Shown: positions 46,775-54,717 of the stretch, piece after piece
How the letters are laid out: every line of letters starts with the position of its first letter
Numbering within the stretch: position 1 is the stretch's first letter
Assembly: GCF_014199915.1 (NCBI RefSeq)
Contig: NZ_JACHOO010000011.1
Span: 1-54,717, forward strand
Direction of reading: 5' to 3'
Length of the DNA: 54,717 nt
Source of the DNA: Prosthecomicrobium pneumaticum
GTDB lineage: Bacteria > Pseudomonadota > Alphaproteobacteria > Rhizobiales > Kaistiaceae
Made by a program: the position numbers and the translations under genes
The notes under the pieces: model-generated
Told to the model about the DNA's origin: nothing
Seen by the model: only the letters and a program-made list of their open reading frames with translations
Databases searched by the model: none

Positions 46775-48586
46775 CTAGCCGCGCATCGCCGTCCCCTCCT
46801 CCGCCCACACCGCCAGCGCGAAGGGGCCGAGCCGCGTTCCGCCCGCGCCGGGATCCGCGGTCCCGCACACCGCCGCGCCGGCAGGAACTGGCGCCGAGAC
46901 GGCTTGCGGCGCCCCGGTCGGGTTGACCGCGATCGCAAGCGTTCCACCCTCGAAATGCCAACGGACGAGCAGTGCGTCGCCGGAGCGCGCGCTCCCGGCG
47001 CCCCGATAGGGGGTGGCGAGCAGGGGGACGATCAGCCGCGCGCGGAGATCGGCGAGCGCCCGGAAACGCTCGATCGCCGCAGCCTCCCAGCGCCCGCGGC
47101 CGACGCGGGCGGCATCGAGGGTCTCCGGCGCCCAGGCATCCGGCAGGTCGGGGGGCTCGGCGAGGGCGTATGCCCCGATCACCTGCTCGGTGCGGCCCTT
47201 GCGAACCGCGTCGCGCATATGCGCGGGGGCGTCGCTGAAGAAATGGAAGGGCGTATCGTCGTTCGCCTCCTCGCCCATAAGGAAGAGCGGGATCTGCGGC
47301 GCAAGCATGGTGAGCGCCCGGCTGAAATCGAGCCGGGCATCGTCGAGATAGGCCGCCATCCGATCCGAGCGCGGCCGGTTGCCGACCTGATCATGGTTCT
47401 GGGTGAAGTTGACGAAGGCGGTCGGCGGCAGATGGCCGGAGGGCTCGCCGCGATGCCGGCCGTCATGCGGGTGCACCTCCCCCTGATAGATGAAGCCCTC
47501 GCGCAGCGTCCGGTCGAGCTTGCCGACCGGATCCTCGACATAGCCGCAGACGAAGCCCTCGGTCTCGCCGGCGAGGAGATGCTGCAGCACATGCTGGAAG
47601 TCCTCGTTCCACTGCGCATCGAAGATCCGCGGCCGGCCATCGGCGCCGTGCTCCAGCTGGGTGGCGACGTTCCACGAATTCTCCGCGATCATCCATGCAT
47701 CCGGCTTCACGGACCGGGCGGCGGCCGTCAGAGAGCGCACGAACGCCTCCTGCACGGCGCCCGAGCCGAGTTCGTGCACGGCGTCGAAGCGCGCGCCGTC
47801 CATGTCGTAATCGCGCAGCCACATCGCGACGTTCTCGTGGAAGAAACGGGCGACGATCGGATGATCGAAGGCGAAACCGCGGCCCCAGGGCGTCTCGGCG
47901 CCGAAGAAGGCACTCGCATAACTCGGCAGGAAGTTCGCCGCCGTGCCGAAATGGTTGTAGACGAGGTCGACGATGACCGCGAGGCCGAGCGCATGCGCGC
48001 GGTCGACAAGGGCGCGCAGCTCCTGCGGCGTGCCGTAGGATCGGTCGGGCGCGAAAAGCAGGACGCCGTCATAGCCCCAGTTGAAGCGCCCTTCGAACTC
48101 GTTGATCGGCATCAGCTCGATCGCCGTATAGCCCGCCTCGGCATAATGCGGCAGACGCTCGGTGAGCGCGGCGAAGGTGCCTTCCGCGGTCGCGGCGCCG
48201 ACATGCACCTCGGCGATCACGGCCTCGCGAAAGGGGCGCAGGGCGGTGAGGCGGCCGGGCGGCAGAGGCGCAACGACGAGGCTCCAGCCGTCGGCGTCCT
48301 CCGCCTGGGAACGTGCCGCGGGATCCGGGAAGACGAGCGCCCCGCTCTCGAAGCGGTAGCGGGCGCCCGGCCCGACATTCTCAAGGGAAGCCTCGAAGAA
48401 GCCCTCGCCGGCCGCCACCATCTCGGTCCGCCCGCGCCCTTCGATATGAATCACGAGGGCGGAAAGATCGGGCGCCCACAGGCGAAAGGCGGTGCCCTGC
48501 GCTGTCGGCCGGGGGCCGAACAGCGGCGCTGCGCCGCGGTCCGGCACGCCGGGCGCCATCGCGGCGTTCTCATCCGGTTTGCGCAT
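46775..48586 (-). CDS. treZ: malto-oligosyltrehalose trehalohydrolase
   Basis: The 603-aa GH13 enzyme has an N-terminal CBM48-like domain (about 20-115). The catalytic barrel carries nucleophile Asp268 (GARFDAVH), acid/base Glu302 (IAENSWN) and Asp399 (QNHDQVGNR). The segment FDAQWNEDFQHVLQHLL is characteristic of TreZ, not of glycogen branching enzymes. It releases trehalose from maltooligosyl-trehalose. Its partner treY is not in the window. The ATG at 48586 shares a base with the stop of the 90-aa gene upstream (TGATG), so the two are coupled. Confidence 0.9.
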   Translation of the reverse strand: MRKPDENAAMAPGVPDRGAAPLFGPRPTAQGTAFRLWAPDLSALVIHIEGRGRTEMVAAGEGFFEASLENVGPGARYRFESGALVFPDPAARSQAEDADGWSLVVAPLPPGRLTALRPFREAVIAEVHVGAATAEGTFAALTERLPHYAEAGYTAIELMPINEFEGRFNWGYDGVLLFAPDRSYGTPQELRALVDRAHALGLAVIVDLVYNHFGTAANFLPSYASAFFGAETPWGRGFAFDHPIVARFFHENVAMWLRDYDMDGARFDAVHELGSGAVQEAFVRSLTAAARSVKPDAWMIAENSWNVATQLEHGADGRPRIFDAQWNEDFQHVLQHLLAGETEGFVCGYVEDPVGKLDRTLREGFIYQGEVHPHDGRHRGEPSGHLPPTAFVNFTQNHDQVGNRPRSDRMAAYLDDARLDFSRALTMLAPQIPLFLMGEEANDDTPFHFFSDAPAHMRDAVRKGRTEQVIGAYALAEPPDLPDAWAPETLDAARVGRGRWEAAAIERFRALADLRARLIVPLLATPYRGAGSARSGDALLVRWHFEGGTLAIAVNPTGAPQAVSAPVPAGAAVCGTADPGAGGTRLGPFALAVWAEEGTAMRG

Positions 48587-48858
48587 CAGTGGCCTTCGGC
48601 GCGGTCGACGAACTTGTTGAAGCGGCTCGTCTTGCCGTCGGCGGTCTCGTCCTGGTGCAGGAAGGCGAGTTCGTTCTCGTCGAAGACGGTGAAGAACTCC
48701 TCCCAGGACAGCGGCTCGAGCGACTCTTCGGGTTCCCCGAAGTCGATCCGCAGAATGCCGCCCTCGCCGCGCCCCTTGACGCGGGCGGGCCGGCCGTCGC
48801 GGGCCTCGACCCATTTGCGGATCATATCGTGGTCGGTGGTCCGGCTCGCGCTCGCCAT
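48586..48858 (-). CDS. conserved small protein of unknown function
   Basis: This 90-aa soluble protein has few cysteines or membrane features. The recognisable blocks are DHDMIRKWVEARDGRPA, GILRIDFG and SWEEFF, followed by LAFLHQDETADGKTSRFNKF. I recall similar short proteins, annotated only as hypothetical, in stress-related loci of many Proteobacteria. GGAGG precedes the ATG at 48858 and an exact EcfG-type promoter lies just upstream. It is translationally coupled to treZ. A function cannot be given; stress induction is inferred from the promoter. Confidence 0.8.
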   Translation of the reverse strand: MASASRTTDHDMIRKWVEARDGRPARVKGRGEGGILRIDFGEPEESLEPLSWEEFFTVFDENELAFLHQDETADGKTSRFNKFVDRAEGH

Positions 48859-48898
48859 CGGTCGCCTCCTCACGCCAGGGGCCATTCGTTCGATGGCC

Positions 48899-50869
48899 CT
48901 AACGTACCGCCGGAGGCTCCGTTCCGCTGCCCGGGGGCTGCGCCGCCACCTCGCGGACCATGCGGGCGAGATCCTGCTGCGAGAACGGTTTCGGCAGGCG
49001 CGGCAGGCGCAGTTCGCCGGCCGGAAGGTCGGCATAGCCGGTGGCGAGCACGATCGGCAGGGCCGGCCAGCGCGTGCGCAGGACGGCGGCGAGTTCCATG
49101 CCCGTCATGCGCGGCATAGCCTGGTCGGTGATCACGAGATCGACCGGCGTGCCGGCTTCGAGGACCGCGAGCGCCTCCGCCCCGGAGGCGGCCTGATGCA
49201 CGGTGCAGCCGAGGTCTTCGAGGAGGGCCGCCGTATTGGCGAGCACGATCGCATCGTCGTCGACCGCCAGCACGGCGAGATGGCCGAGGCTCGGCTCGGC
49301 CTCGGCCTCGCTCGCAGGCGCCGTGCCGGCCGGTCGCGGGGCAGCGGCGAGCGGCAGCCAGATTTCCGCGGTCGTCCCCTCCCCTCTGCGGCTCTTCAGG
49401 ATCAGCCGGCCGCCGGACTGCTCGGCCATGCCGTGCACCATCGAGAGGCCGAGTCCCGTGCCCTTGCCGACGCCTTTCGTCGTGAAGAAGGGTTCGGCCG
49501 CGCGGGCGAGAGTCGCCTCGTCCATGCCCTCGCCGGTGTCGGCGACCGAGAGGCACATATAGTCGCCTTCCGGCAGCCCGGTGGCGTGAACGGGCTCGCG
49601 GACAGCGACCTGCCGGGCGGCGATGATGATCGTTCCCCCCTGCGGCATCGCATCGCGCGCATTGACGGCAAGGTTGAGGAGGGCGAGCTCGAGCTGGTTG
49701 GCGTCCGCCTCGGCCGCGCCGAGGCCGAGCGGAAAGCGCGTCTCGATCGCGACGTTCGGACCGAGCGTGCGCTCCAGCAGCCCGGTCATGCCGCGCACCA
49801 GGAGCGGCACGTCGACCGGCTCCGGGGCCAGATCCTGCCGGCGCGCGAAGGCGAGCATGCGCTGGGTGAGCGAGGCACCGCGCTGCGCGGCGAGGATCGC
49901 ATTGTCGAGCAGCCGGCTGGTGCGCGGCTCCTCGGGCAGGCGTTTGCGCAGCAGATCGAGGCTGCCGAGGATAGCGGTGAGCAGGTTGTTGAAGTCGTGC
50001 GCGACGCCGCCCGTGAGCTGGCCGATCGCCTCCATCTTCTGCGCCTGGAAGAAGGCCTCGCGGGCCTTCTCGAGCGCCCGCTGGCTTTCGCGCCGCTCGG
50101 TGATATCGCGCGTCACCTTGGCGAAGCCGATCAGCGTGCCGTCCTCGGAGAGAATGCGGTCGATCACGACATGGGCCCAGAAGCGGCTGCCGTCCTTGCG
50201 CATACGCCAGCCTTCCTTCTCGAAGCGCCCCTCGCGCGCCGCGGCGGCGAGCGCCGCATCGGCCGCGCCGCGCGCGCGGTCTTCCGGCGTATAGAAGCAG
50301 GAGAAGTGGCGGCCGACGATATCCTCGGGCGTATAGCCCTTGATGCGTTCGGCGCCCGAATTCCAGTTCGTCACCCGTCCTTCGGCGTCGAGCATGAAGA
50401 TCGCATAGTCGGTGACGCTCTGGACGAGCAGGCGGAAACGCTCCTCGCTCGCCCGCAGCGCCGCATCGGCGTGACGCCGCTCACTGAGGTCGCGGGTGAT
50501 CTTGGCGAAGCCGATCAGCCGGCCCGCCGGATCGAGGATCGGGTCGACGACGACAGAGGCCCAGAAGCGGCTGCCGTCCTTGCGCACCCGCCAGCCCTCG
50601 CCGGCGAAGCGGCCGGCCTCGGTGGCGGTCCGCAAGGTCAGCGCGGGCCGGCCGGCCGTCCGGTCCTCCTCGGTGTAGAACTGCGAAAAATGCTGTCCGA
50701 CGATCTCGTGCTCGCGATAACCCTTGATCCGTTCGGCGCCGGCGTTCCAGCTCGACACGACACCCTCGGGGTCGAGCATGTAGATGGCGTAATCGGTGAC
50801 GGCATCGACGAGCAGTCGATAACGGCTTTCCTCGGCCGTCGATGCGCGGAAACGCTCGACGTGCTTCAT
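48899..50869 (-). CDS. hybrid sensor histidine kinase with two PAS domains and a C-terminal receiver
   Basis: The 656-aa soluble kinase contains PAS1 (about 15-130) and PAS2 (about 143-260), which are near duplicates of each other. A HisKA domain with His291 (GGVAHDFNNLL), an HATPase domain (NLAVNARDAMPQGG, GEGMD, GLGLSMV) and a C-terminal receiver whose phosphoacceptor Asp lies in LVITDQAMP follow. No transmembrane segment is seen, so it senses a cytoplasmic cue. The ATG at 50869 follows GGGAG. An exact EcfG-type promoter lies about 80-100 nt upstream. No separate response regulator is adjacent. Confidence 0.9.
   Translation of the reverse strand: MKHVERFRASTAEESRYRLLVDAVTDYAIYMLDPEGVVSSWNAGAERIKGYREHEIVGQHFSQFYTEEDRTAGRPALTLRTATEAGRFAGEGWRVRKDGSRFWASVVVDPILDPAGRLIGFAKITRDLSERRHADAALRASEERFRLLVQSVTDYAIFMLDAEGRVTNWNSGAERIKGYTPEDIVGRHFSCFYTPEDRARGAADAALAAAAREGRFEKEGWRMRKDGSRFWAHVVIDRILSEDGTLIGFAKVTRDITERRESQRALEKAREAFFQAQKMEAIGQLTGGVAHDFNNLLTAILGSLDLLRKRLPEEPRTSRLLDNAILAAQRGASLTQRMLAFARRQDLAPEPVDVPLLVRGMTGLLERTLGPNVAIETRFPLGLGAAEADANQLELALLNLAVNARDAMPQGGTIIIAARQVAVREPVHATGLPEGDYMCLSVADTGEGMDEATLARAAEPFFTTKGVGKGTGLGLSMVHGMAEQSGGRLILKSRRGEGTTAEIWLPLAAAPRPAGTAPASEAEAEPSLGHLAVLAVDDDAIVLANTAALLEDLGCTVHQAASGAEALAVLEAGTPVDLVITDQAMPRMTGMELAAVLRTRWPALPIVLATGYADLPAGELRLPRLPKPFSQQDLARMVREVAAQPPGSGTEPPAVR
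48901..48925 (-). promoter_or_regulatory. EcfG-type stress promoter of the 90-aa gene and treZ
   Basis: On the minus strand GGAAC (48925 down to 48921), 16 nt and CGTT (48904 down to 48901) match the alphaproteobacterial general-stress consensus exactly. It sits within the last codons of the kinase gene and about 45 nt before the ATG at 48858. Confidence 0.7.
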
Positions 50870-50945
50870 CGCGACTCCCTCGGTGCGGAAGACGTCGCTC
50901 CGGGCGAGGGAGCATAGCCGGTCTTCCTGGGCCTGGCGCTGGCAG

Positions 50946-50970
50946 AACGGAGGCGGGGTAACAACGTTCC
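50946..50970 (-). promoter_or_regulatory. EcfG-type stress promoter of the hybrid kinase
   Basis: The minus strand has GGAAC (50970 down to 50966), a 16-nt spacer and CGTT (50949 down to 50946), an exact match to GGAAC-N16-CGTT. It lies 77 nt upstream of the kinase ATG, back to back with the Ku promoter. Confidence 0.7.
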
Positions 50971-50998
50971 ACCCCATCGGCGCCGCTGGAGGCGGAAC

Positions 50999-51023
50999 GG
51001 AACGGCTGTTGCGGCCGGTCGTT
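50999..51023 (+). promoter_or_regulatory. EcfG-type stress promoter of ku-ligD
   Basis: GGAAC (50999-51003), 16 nt and CGTT (51020-51023) match the general-stress consensus exactly, 44 nt before the Ku ATG. A second GGAAC directly precedes it (50994-50998). In Sinorhizobium the EcfG-type factor RpoE2 is known to control a ku gene, which supports the assignment. Confidence 0.7.
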
Positions 51024-51067
51024 GAATCCGCTCCGTCGAGGAGAGGTCTCCGTCGGGAGGAGAAATC

Positions 51068-52045
51068 ATGGCGCCGCGGGCGAACTGGAAGGGCTTCCTG
51101 AAGATCGCGGAACTCACATGCCCGGTCGCGCTCTACACCGCCGCCTCGACATCGGACCGGATCGCCTTCCACACCATCAACCGCGACACCGGCCATCGGG
51201 TGCGCCGCCGCTTCGTCGACGAGGAGACCGGCGATCCCGTCGAGAACGAGGAACAGGTGAAGGGCTACGAGGTGGGTGCCGACGACTATGTCGTGCTCGA
51301 GCCCGACGAGCTCGCCGCCGCAGTGCCGGAGAGCGACAAGACGCTGTCGGTCTCCGCCTTCCTGCCCTGCGGCGCCGTCGACACCGTCTATTTCGACAAG
51401 CCCTATTATCTCGCGCCGTCGAGCGCCGCGGCGGCGGAATCCTTCGCCGTGATCCGCGAGGGACTGCGCAAAAAGGGCGCCGCGGCGCTCGCCCATGCAG
51501 TGCTGTTCCGCCGGGCGCGGACCCTCTTCGTGCGGGCGGATGGCGACGGCCTCGTCGCAACGACGCTCAACTTCGACTACGAGGTCCGCTCCGCGGCGGA
51601 GGCCTTCGCCGACATCCCCCCCATGCGGGTCGAAGGCGAGATGCTCGACCTCGCGCGGCACATCATCAAGACGAAGAGCGGCCGGTTCGACCCGAGCGCC
51701 TTCGAGGACCGCTACGAGGCGGCGCTCGCCGAGATGGTGAAGGCGAAGATCGAGGGCCGCAGGATCGAGCGGCCGAAGCCGGCTCCGGCCTCGAAGGTGG
51801 TCGACCTGATGGAGGCCTTGCGGCGGAGCGCGGGCAGCCCGACCGAGGAGCCGGCGCCGAAGGCGAAGCGGGCGCCCAGCAAGGCGGGGACGGCGAAGCG
51901 GGGGACCGGGAAGGCGGGGAAGAGCGCGGACGGCTCGGGAAAGACCGCCGCCGGCGCGAAGACGAAGAAGACCGCCAAGGCGCCGAGCCGCCGCGCGGCT
52001 CCGCGGGCGCAGACCAAGGCCGCGCCGGCCCGGAAGGCGGGCTGA
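51068..52045 (+). CDS. ku: Ku protein of bacterial non-homologous end joining
   Basis: The 325-aa protein begins with the Ku-family RANWKGFLKI and contains the DNA-ring core to about residue 235. It binds broken DNA ends as a homodimer and recruits LigD. Residues from about 262 to 325 form a long Lys/Ala-rich, low-complexity tail, longer than in minimal bacterial Ku, of a kind that in other species adds DNA affinity. GGGAGGAG precedes the ATG. It is followed by ligD after one base. Confidence 0.95.
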   Translation: MAPRANWKGFLKIAELTCPVALYTAASTSDRIAFHTINRDTGHRVRRRFVDEETGDPVENEEQVKGYEVGADDYVVLEPDELAAAVPESDKTLSVSAFLPCGAVDTVYFDKPYYLAPSSAAAAESFAVIREGLRKKGAAALAHAVLFRRARTLFVRADGDGLVATTLNFDYEVRSAAEAFADIPPMRVEGEMLDLARHIIKTKSGRFDPSAFEDRYEAALAEMVKAKIEGRRIERPKPAPASKVVDLMEALRRSAGSPTEEPAPKAKRAPSKAGTAKRGTGKAGKSADGSGKTAAGAKTKKTAKAPSRRAAPRAQTKAAPARKAG

Positions 52046-52046
52046 G

Positions 52047-54554
52047 ATGGCGCTCGACACCTATCGCCGCAAGCGGAACTTCGCGAAAACGGCGGAGCCC
52101 TCGGGCGCCGAGCCGCAGGAGGCGAAGGGTGACAGCTTCGTCGTCCAGAAGCACGATGCGACGCGGCTCCATTACGACTTCCGGCTCGAGATGGACGGCG
52201 TCCTGAAGAGCTGGGCGGTGACCCGCGGGCCGAGTCTCGATCCGGCCGAGAAGCGGCTCGCCGTGCATGTCGAGGACCATCCGCTCGAATATGGCGGCTT
52301 CGAGGGCACCATTCCGGCCGGCGAGTATGGCGGCGGCACGGTGATCCTGTGGGATCGGGGTCGCTGGACGCCGATCGGCGACGCCGCGAAGGGCTATGCC
52401 AAGGGGCATCTCGACTTCGAGCTCGACGGCGAGAAGCTGAAGGGCCGCTGGCATCTCGTGCGGATGGCCCACAAGCCGCGCGAGAAGAAGGAGAACTGGC
52501 TGCTCATCAAGGGCGACGACGCCTATGCGCAGCCCGGCCATGGCGATGTCCTCATCGAGGATCGGCCGGAATCGGTGAAGACCGGCCGGGTGATCGCCGA
52601 GGTCGAGGACGAGGCGCCCGGCTGGTCGTCGAAGACCGGCCGGATCGACCCGCCGGCGAAGGAGACGAGCCCGTTCGACCCGGCGAAGCTGAAGGGGGCG
52701 AAGAAGGGGAAACTGCCGGACTTCCTGCGGCCGGCCCTCGCCACGCTCGGCACCAAGGCGCCGAAGGGCAAAAGCTGGCTGCACGAGATCAAATTCGACG
52801 GCTACCGGCTGCAGGCGCGGATCGAGAAGGGCGCGGTGCGGCTCCTGACGCGGAGCGGCCTCGACTGGACGAAGCGGTTCGGCAAGGCCGTCCCCGCCGC
52901 GCTCGCCGCCCTGCCCGTCGAGACCGCGCTGATCGACGGCGAGCTCGTCGTCGAGAGCGCCGCGGGCGCCTCGGATTTCTCCGCCCTGCAAGCCGATCTC
53001 TCCGAAGGCCGAGCCGACCGCTTCGTCTTCTACGTCTTCGACATGCCCTATTGCGACGGCTTCGACCTCACCGCGGTGCCGCTCCGCACCCGCAAGGACG
53101 CGCTCAGGGCGCTGATCCCCGATGGCGGGACGCTCCGCTTCAGCGAGCATTTCGAGGCCGACGGCGATGTGGTGCGGACACATGCCTGCCGGCTGAGCCT
53201 CGAAGGCATCGTATCGAAGCGCGCCGATGGTCCCTATCGCTCCGGCCGCACCAAGGACTGGATCAAGTCGAAATGTTCCTACCGGCAGGAGTTCGTGATC
53301 GGCGGCTATGTGCCCTCGACGACGTCCGACAAGGCGATCGGCTCGCTCGTGCTCGGCTATTACGAGGACGGACGGCTTCTCCATGCCGGCCGGGTCGGCA
53401 CCGGCTATAGCGCCTCGGTGGCGGAGGATCTCTTCCGCCGGCTCGAGGCGATCCGCCGCGACCATTCGCCCTTCGCGGGGAAGCTCACCGCCGAGGCCGC
53501 CCGGCAGGTGCGCTATGTCGAGCCGAGGCTCGTCGCGGAGGTCGAATTCCGCGCCTGGACTGCGGACGACAACATCCGCCACGCCGCTTTCCGGGGCTTG
53601 CGGGAAGACAAGCCGGCCGAGGAGGTGGTGCGCGAGACCGGCGCGCCCTCCGCCGACCCGGCCCCCGCGCCCGCAAGGCCGAGAGTGAAGCTCACGCATC
53701 CCGACCGCGTCTACTGGCCCGAGGACGGCGTCACCAAAGAGGGGCTCGCCGATTATTACAGCGAGGTCTGGCGCCGGATGGCGCCCTATGTCGTCGACCG
53801 GCCGCTCGCCCTGCTGCGCTGTCCCGGCGGGATCGTCGAGGCCTGTTTCTTCCAGAAGCACGGCTGGAAGGGCATGAGCCGGTCGATCAGGCTCGTCGCG
53901 GATCCGGCCGACGACGAAAAGCTGATCGTCATCGAGGATCTCGACGGGCTGATCGGCCTCGTCCAGGGCGGCGCGCTCGAGATTCATCCCTGGGGGGCGC
54001 GGCTCGGAACCCTCGAACAGCCCGACACCATCATCCTCGATCTCGATCCCGGCGAGGGGGTGAGCTGGGACGCGGTCGTCGCGGCGGCGGAGGAGGCGCG
54101 CCAGCGGCTGGAAGCGGCCGGGCTCGCCGCCTTCCTGAAGACCTCCGGCGGCAAGGGCCTGCACGTCGTCGCGCCCTTGAAGCCGCAGGCCGGCTGGGAC
54201 GAGGCGAAGGCGTTCACCAAGGCGATCGCCGAGGCGATGGCGGGCGACGATCCCGAGCGCTATGTCGCGACGATCACCAAGTCGAAGCGGAAGGGCAAGA
54301 TCCTCGTCGACTATCTGCGCAACGGCCGCGGCGCCACGGCGGTGGCGCCCTATTCGACGCGCGCCCGCCCCGGCGCCGCCGTCTCGATGCCGATCGGCTG
54401 GGACGAGCTGGCGAGCGTGCCGGCCGCCAACTACTTCACCGTCGCGACCGCCCCGACCCGCCTCGCCCGCCTCACCACCGACCCCTGGGCCGATATCCGC
54501 AAGGCCGCGGCGCCCCTGCCGGAGACGGGCGGAGGGCGGAGGAAAATGGGGTAA
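52047..54554 (+). CDS. ligD: ATP-dependent DNA ligase D, multifunctional
   Basis: The 835-aa protein has three modules. A phosphoesterase at about 30-180 (HDATRLHYDFRLE, HVEDHP) is followed by the ligase at about 240-530, with adenylated Lys249 in KFDG, and a primase-like polymerase at about 560-825 (LTHPDRVYWP, KTSGGKGLHV). The order phosphoesterase-ligase-polymerase is that of proteobacterial LigD such as the Pseudomonas enzyme, not the mycobacterial order. It processes and seals double-strand breaks held by Ku. It is coupled to ku with a single base between stop and start. Confidence 0.95.
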   Translation: MALDTYRRKRNFAKTAEPSGAEPQEAKGDSFVVQKHDATRLHYDFRLEMDGVLKSWAVTRGPSLDPAEKRLAVHVEDHPLEYGGFEGTIPAGEYGGGTVILWDRGRWTPIGDAAKGYAKGHLDFELDGEKLKGRWHLVRMAHKPREKKENWLLIKGDDAYAQPGHGDVLIEDRPESVKTGRVIAEVEDEAPGWSSKTGRIDPPAKETSPFDPAKLKGAKKGKLPDFLRPALATLGTKAPKGKSWLHEIKFDGYRLQARIEKGAVRLLTRSGLDWTKRFGKAVPAALAALPVETALIDGELVVESAAGASDFSALQADLSEGRADRFVFYVFDMPYCDGFDLTAVPLRTRKDALRALIPDGGTLRFSEHFEADGDVVRTHACRLSLEGIVSKRADGPYRSGRTKDWIKSKCSYRQEFVIGGYVPSTTSDKAIGSLVLGYYEDGRLLHAGRVGTGYSASVAEDLFRRLEAIRRDHSPFAGKLTAEAARQVRYVEPRLVAEVEFRAWTADDNIRHAAFRGLREDKPAEEVVRETGAPSADPAPAPARPRVKLTHPDRVYWPEDGVTKEGLADYYSEVWRRMAPYVVDRPLALLRCPGGIVEACFFQKHGWKGMSRSIRLVADPADDEKLIVIEDLDGLIGLVQGGALEIHPWGARLGTLEQPDTIILDLDPGEGVSWDAVVAAAEEARQRLEAAGLAAFLKTSGGKGLHVVAPLKPQAGWDEAKAFTKAIAEAMAGDDPERYVATITKSKRKGKILVDYLRNGRGATAVAPYSTRARPGAAVSMPIGWDELASVPAANYFTVATAPTRLARLTTDPWADIRKAAAPLPETGGGRRKMG

Positions 54555-54561
54555 AGGCGGA

Positions 54562-54652
54562 TGACGGGTGCAGGGAGGCGCTAAGGCACGTGCGAGGACG
54601 CAGAGCGCCCACTCGTCTCCGAACACCCGTCACCCCGGCCTCCGTGCCGGGG
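54562..54652. repeat. palindromic intergenic element downstream of ligD
   Basis: A 9-bp inverted repeat, TGACGGGTG at 54562-54570 and CACCCGTCA at 54624-54632, is followed directly by a perfect 7-bp hairpin CCCCGGC-CTCCGT-GCCGGGG at 54633-54652. Such CCCCGGC/GCCGGGG stems are common dispersed repeats in alphaproteobacterial intergenic DNA. It may also help end the ku-ligD transcript, though no T run follows. The rest of 54653-54717 shows no gene. Confidence 0.5.
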
Positions 54653-54717
54653 TCCATAATCGTGACGCCGGGCGGCCGGAGGGCCGCCGCCACCCCACAG
54701 CCGCCATCCCCCGCGAA

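Noticed and set aside
46658-50917. A 1419-codon open frame on the plus strand
   Set aside because: It is antisense to the PQQ dehydrogenase, treZ, the small protein and the kinase, all of which have clear motifs. The frame is Arg/Gly/Glu-rich with no domains, an effect of high-GC codon bias.
51666-54626. A 986-codon open frame on the minus strand
   Set aside because: It is antisense to ku and ligD, whose domains are complete.

Overview
The window reads as a GC-rich alphaproteobacterial chromosome segment, most likely order Hyphomicrobiales (Rhizobiales). The 5' end of a 16S rRNA gene at the left edge, the EcfG-type stress promoters, the pca gene organisation and the Ku/LigD pair all fit that group. 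No insertion sequence, prophage, tRNA or CRISPR array was seen.

Layout. 1-480: the start of a leftward rRNA operon with its boxA and promoter. 0.66-4.3 kb: an AraC regulator divergent from an SDR and an aldo/keto reductase, then a heme oxygenase. 4.4-8.5 kb: a leftward set of four glycosyltransferase-type genes, including a GT10 fucosyltransferase. 8.7-12.3 kb: pcaIJF (3-oxoadipate to succinyl-CoA plus acetyl-CoA) divergent from an IclR regulator. 12.1-17.7 kb: three paralogous polytopic membrane proteins of GT-C appearance. The first two lie in a diverged 2.0-kb tandem duplication that also carries a broken copy of the iclR 3' end.

17.7-39.65 kb: one uninterrupted leftward run of 22 genes starting beside a divergent LysR gene at 39.74 kb. 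It holds two complete branched-chain-type ABC importers, two intradiol dioxygenases, one PcpA/LinE/MhqO-type VOC dioxygenase, a TfdB-like flavin hydroxylase, a two-component flavin monooxygenase, maleylacetate reductase and accessory dehydrogenases and hydrolases. The inferred flow is phenol/resorcinol/hydroquinone-like aromatics to hydroxyquinol, maleylacetate and 3-oxoadipate, which pcaIJF then finishes.

40.7-43.1 kb: two divergent citrate-synthase homologues, one fused to an N-terminal helix-turn-helix, with inverted repeats between them.

43.2-54.6 kb: a general-stress block. An EcfG-like sigma factor overlaps a convergent NepR-like small protein. Next come a PQQ glucose-type dehydrogenase, a 90-aa conserved protein with treZ, a PAS hybrid histidine kinase, and Ku-LigD. 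Four sites matching GGAAC-N16-(C/G)GTT stand in the correct orientation before these transcription units, three of them exact, so the block looks like a physically clustered stress regulon for trehalose metabolism and DNA end joining.
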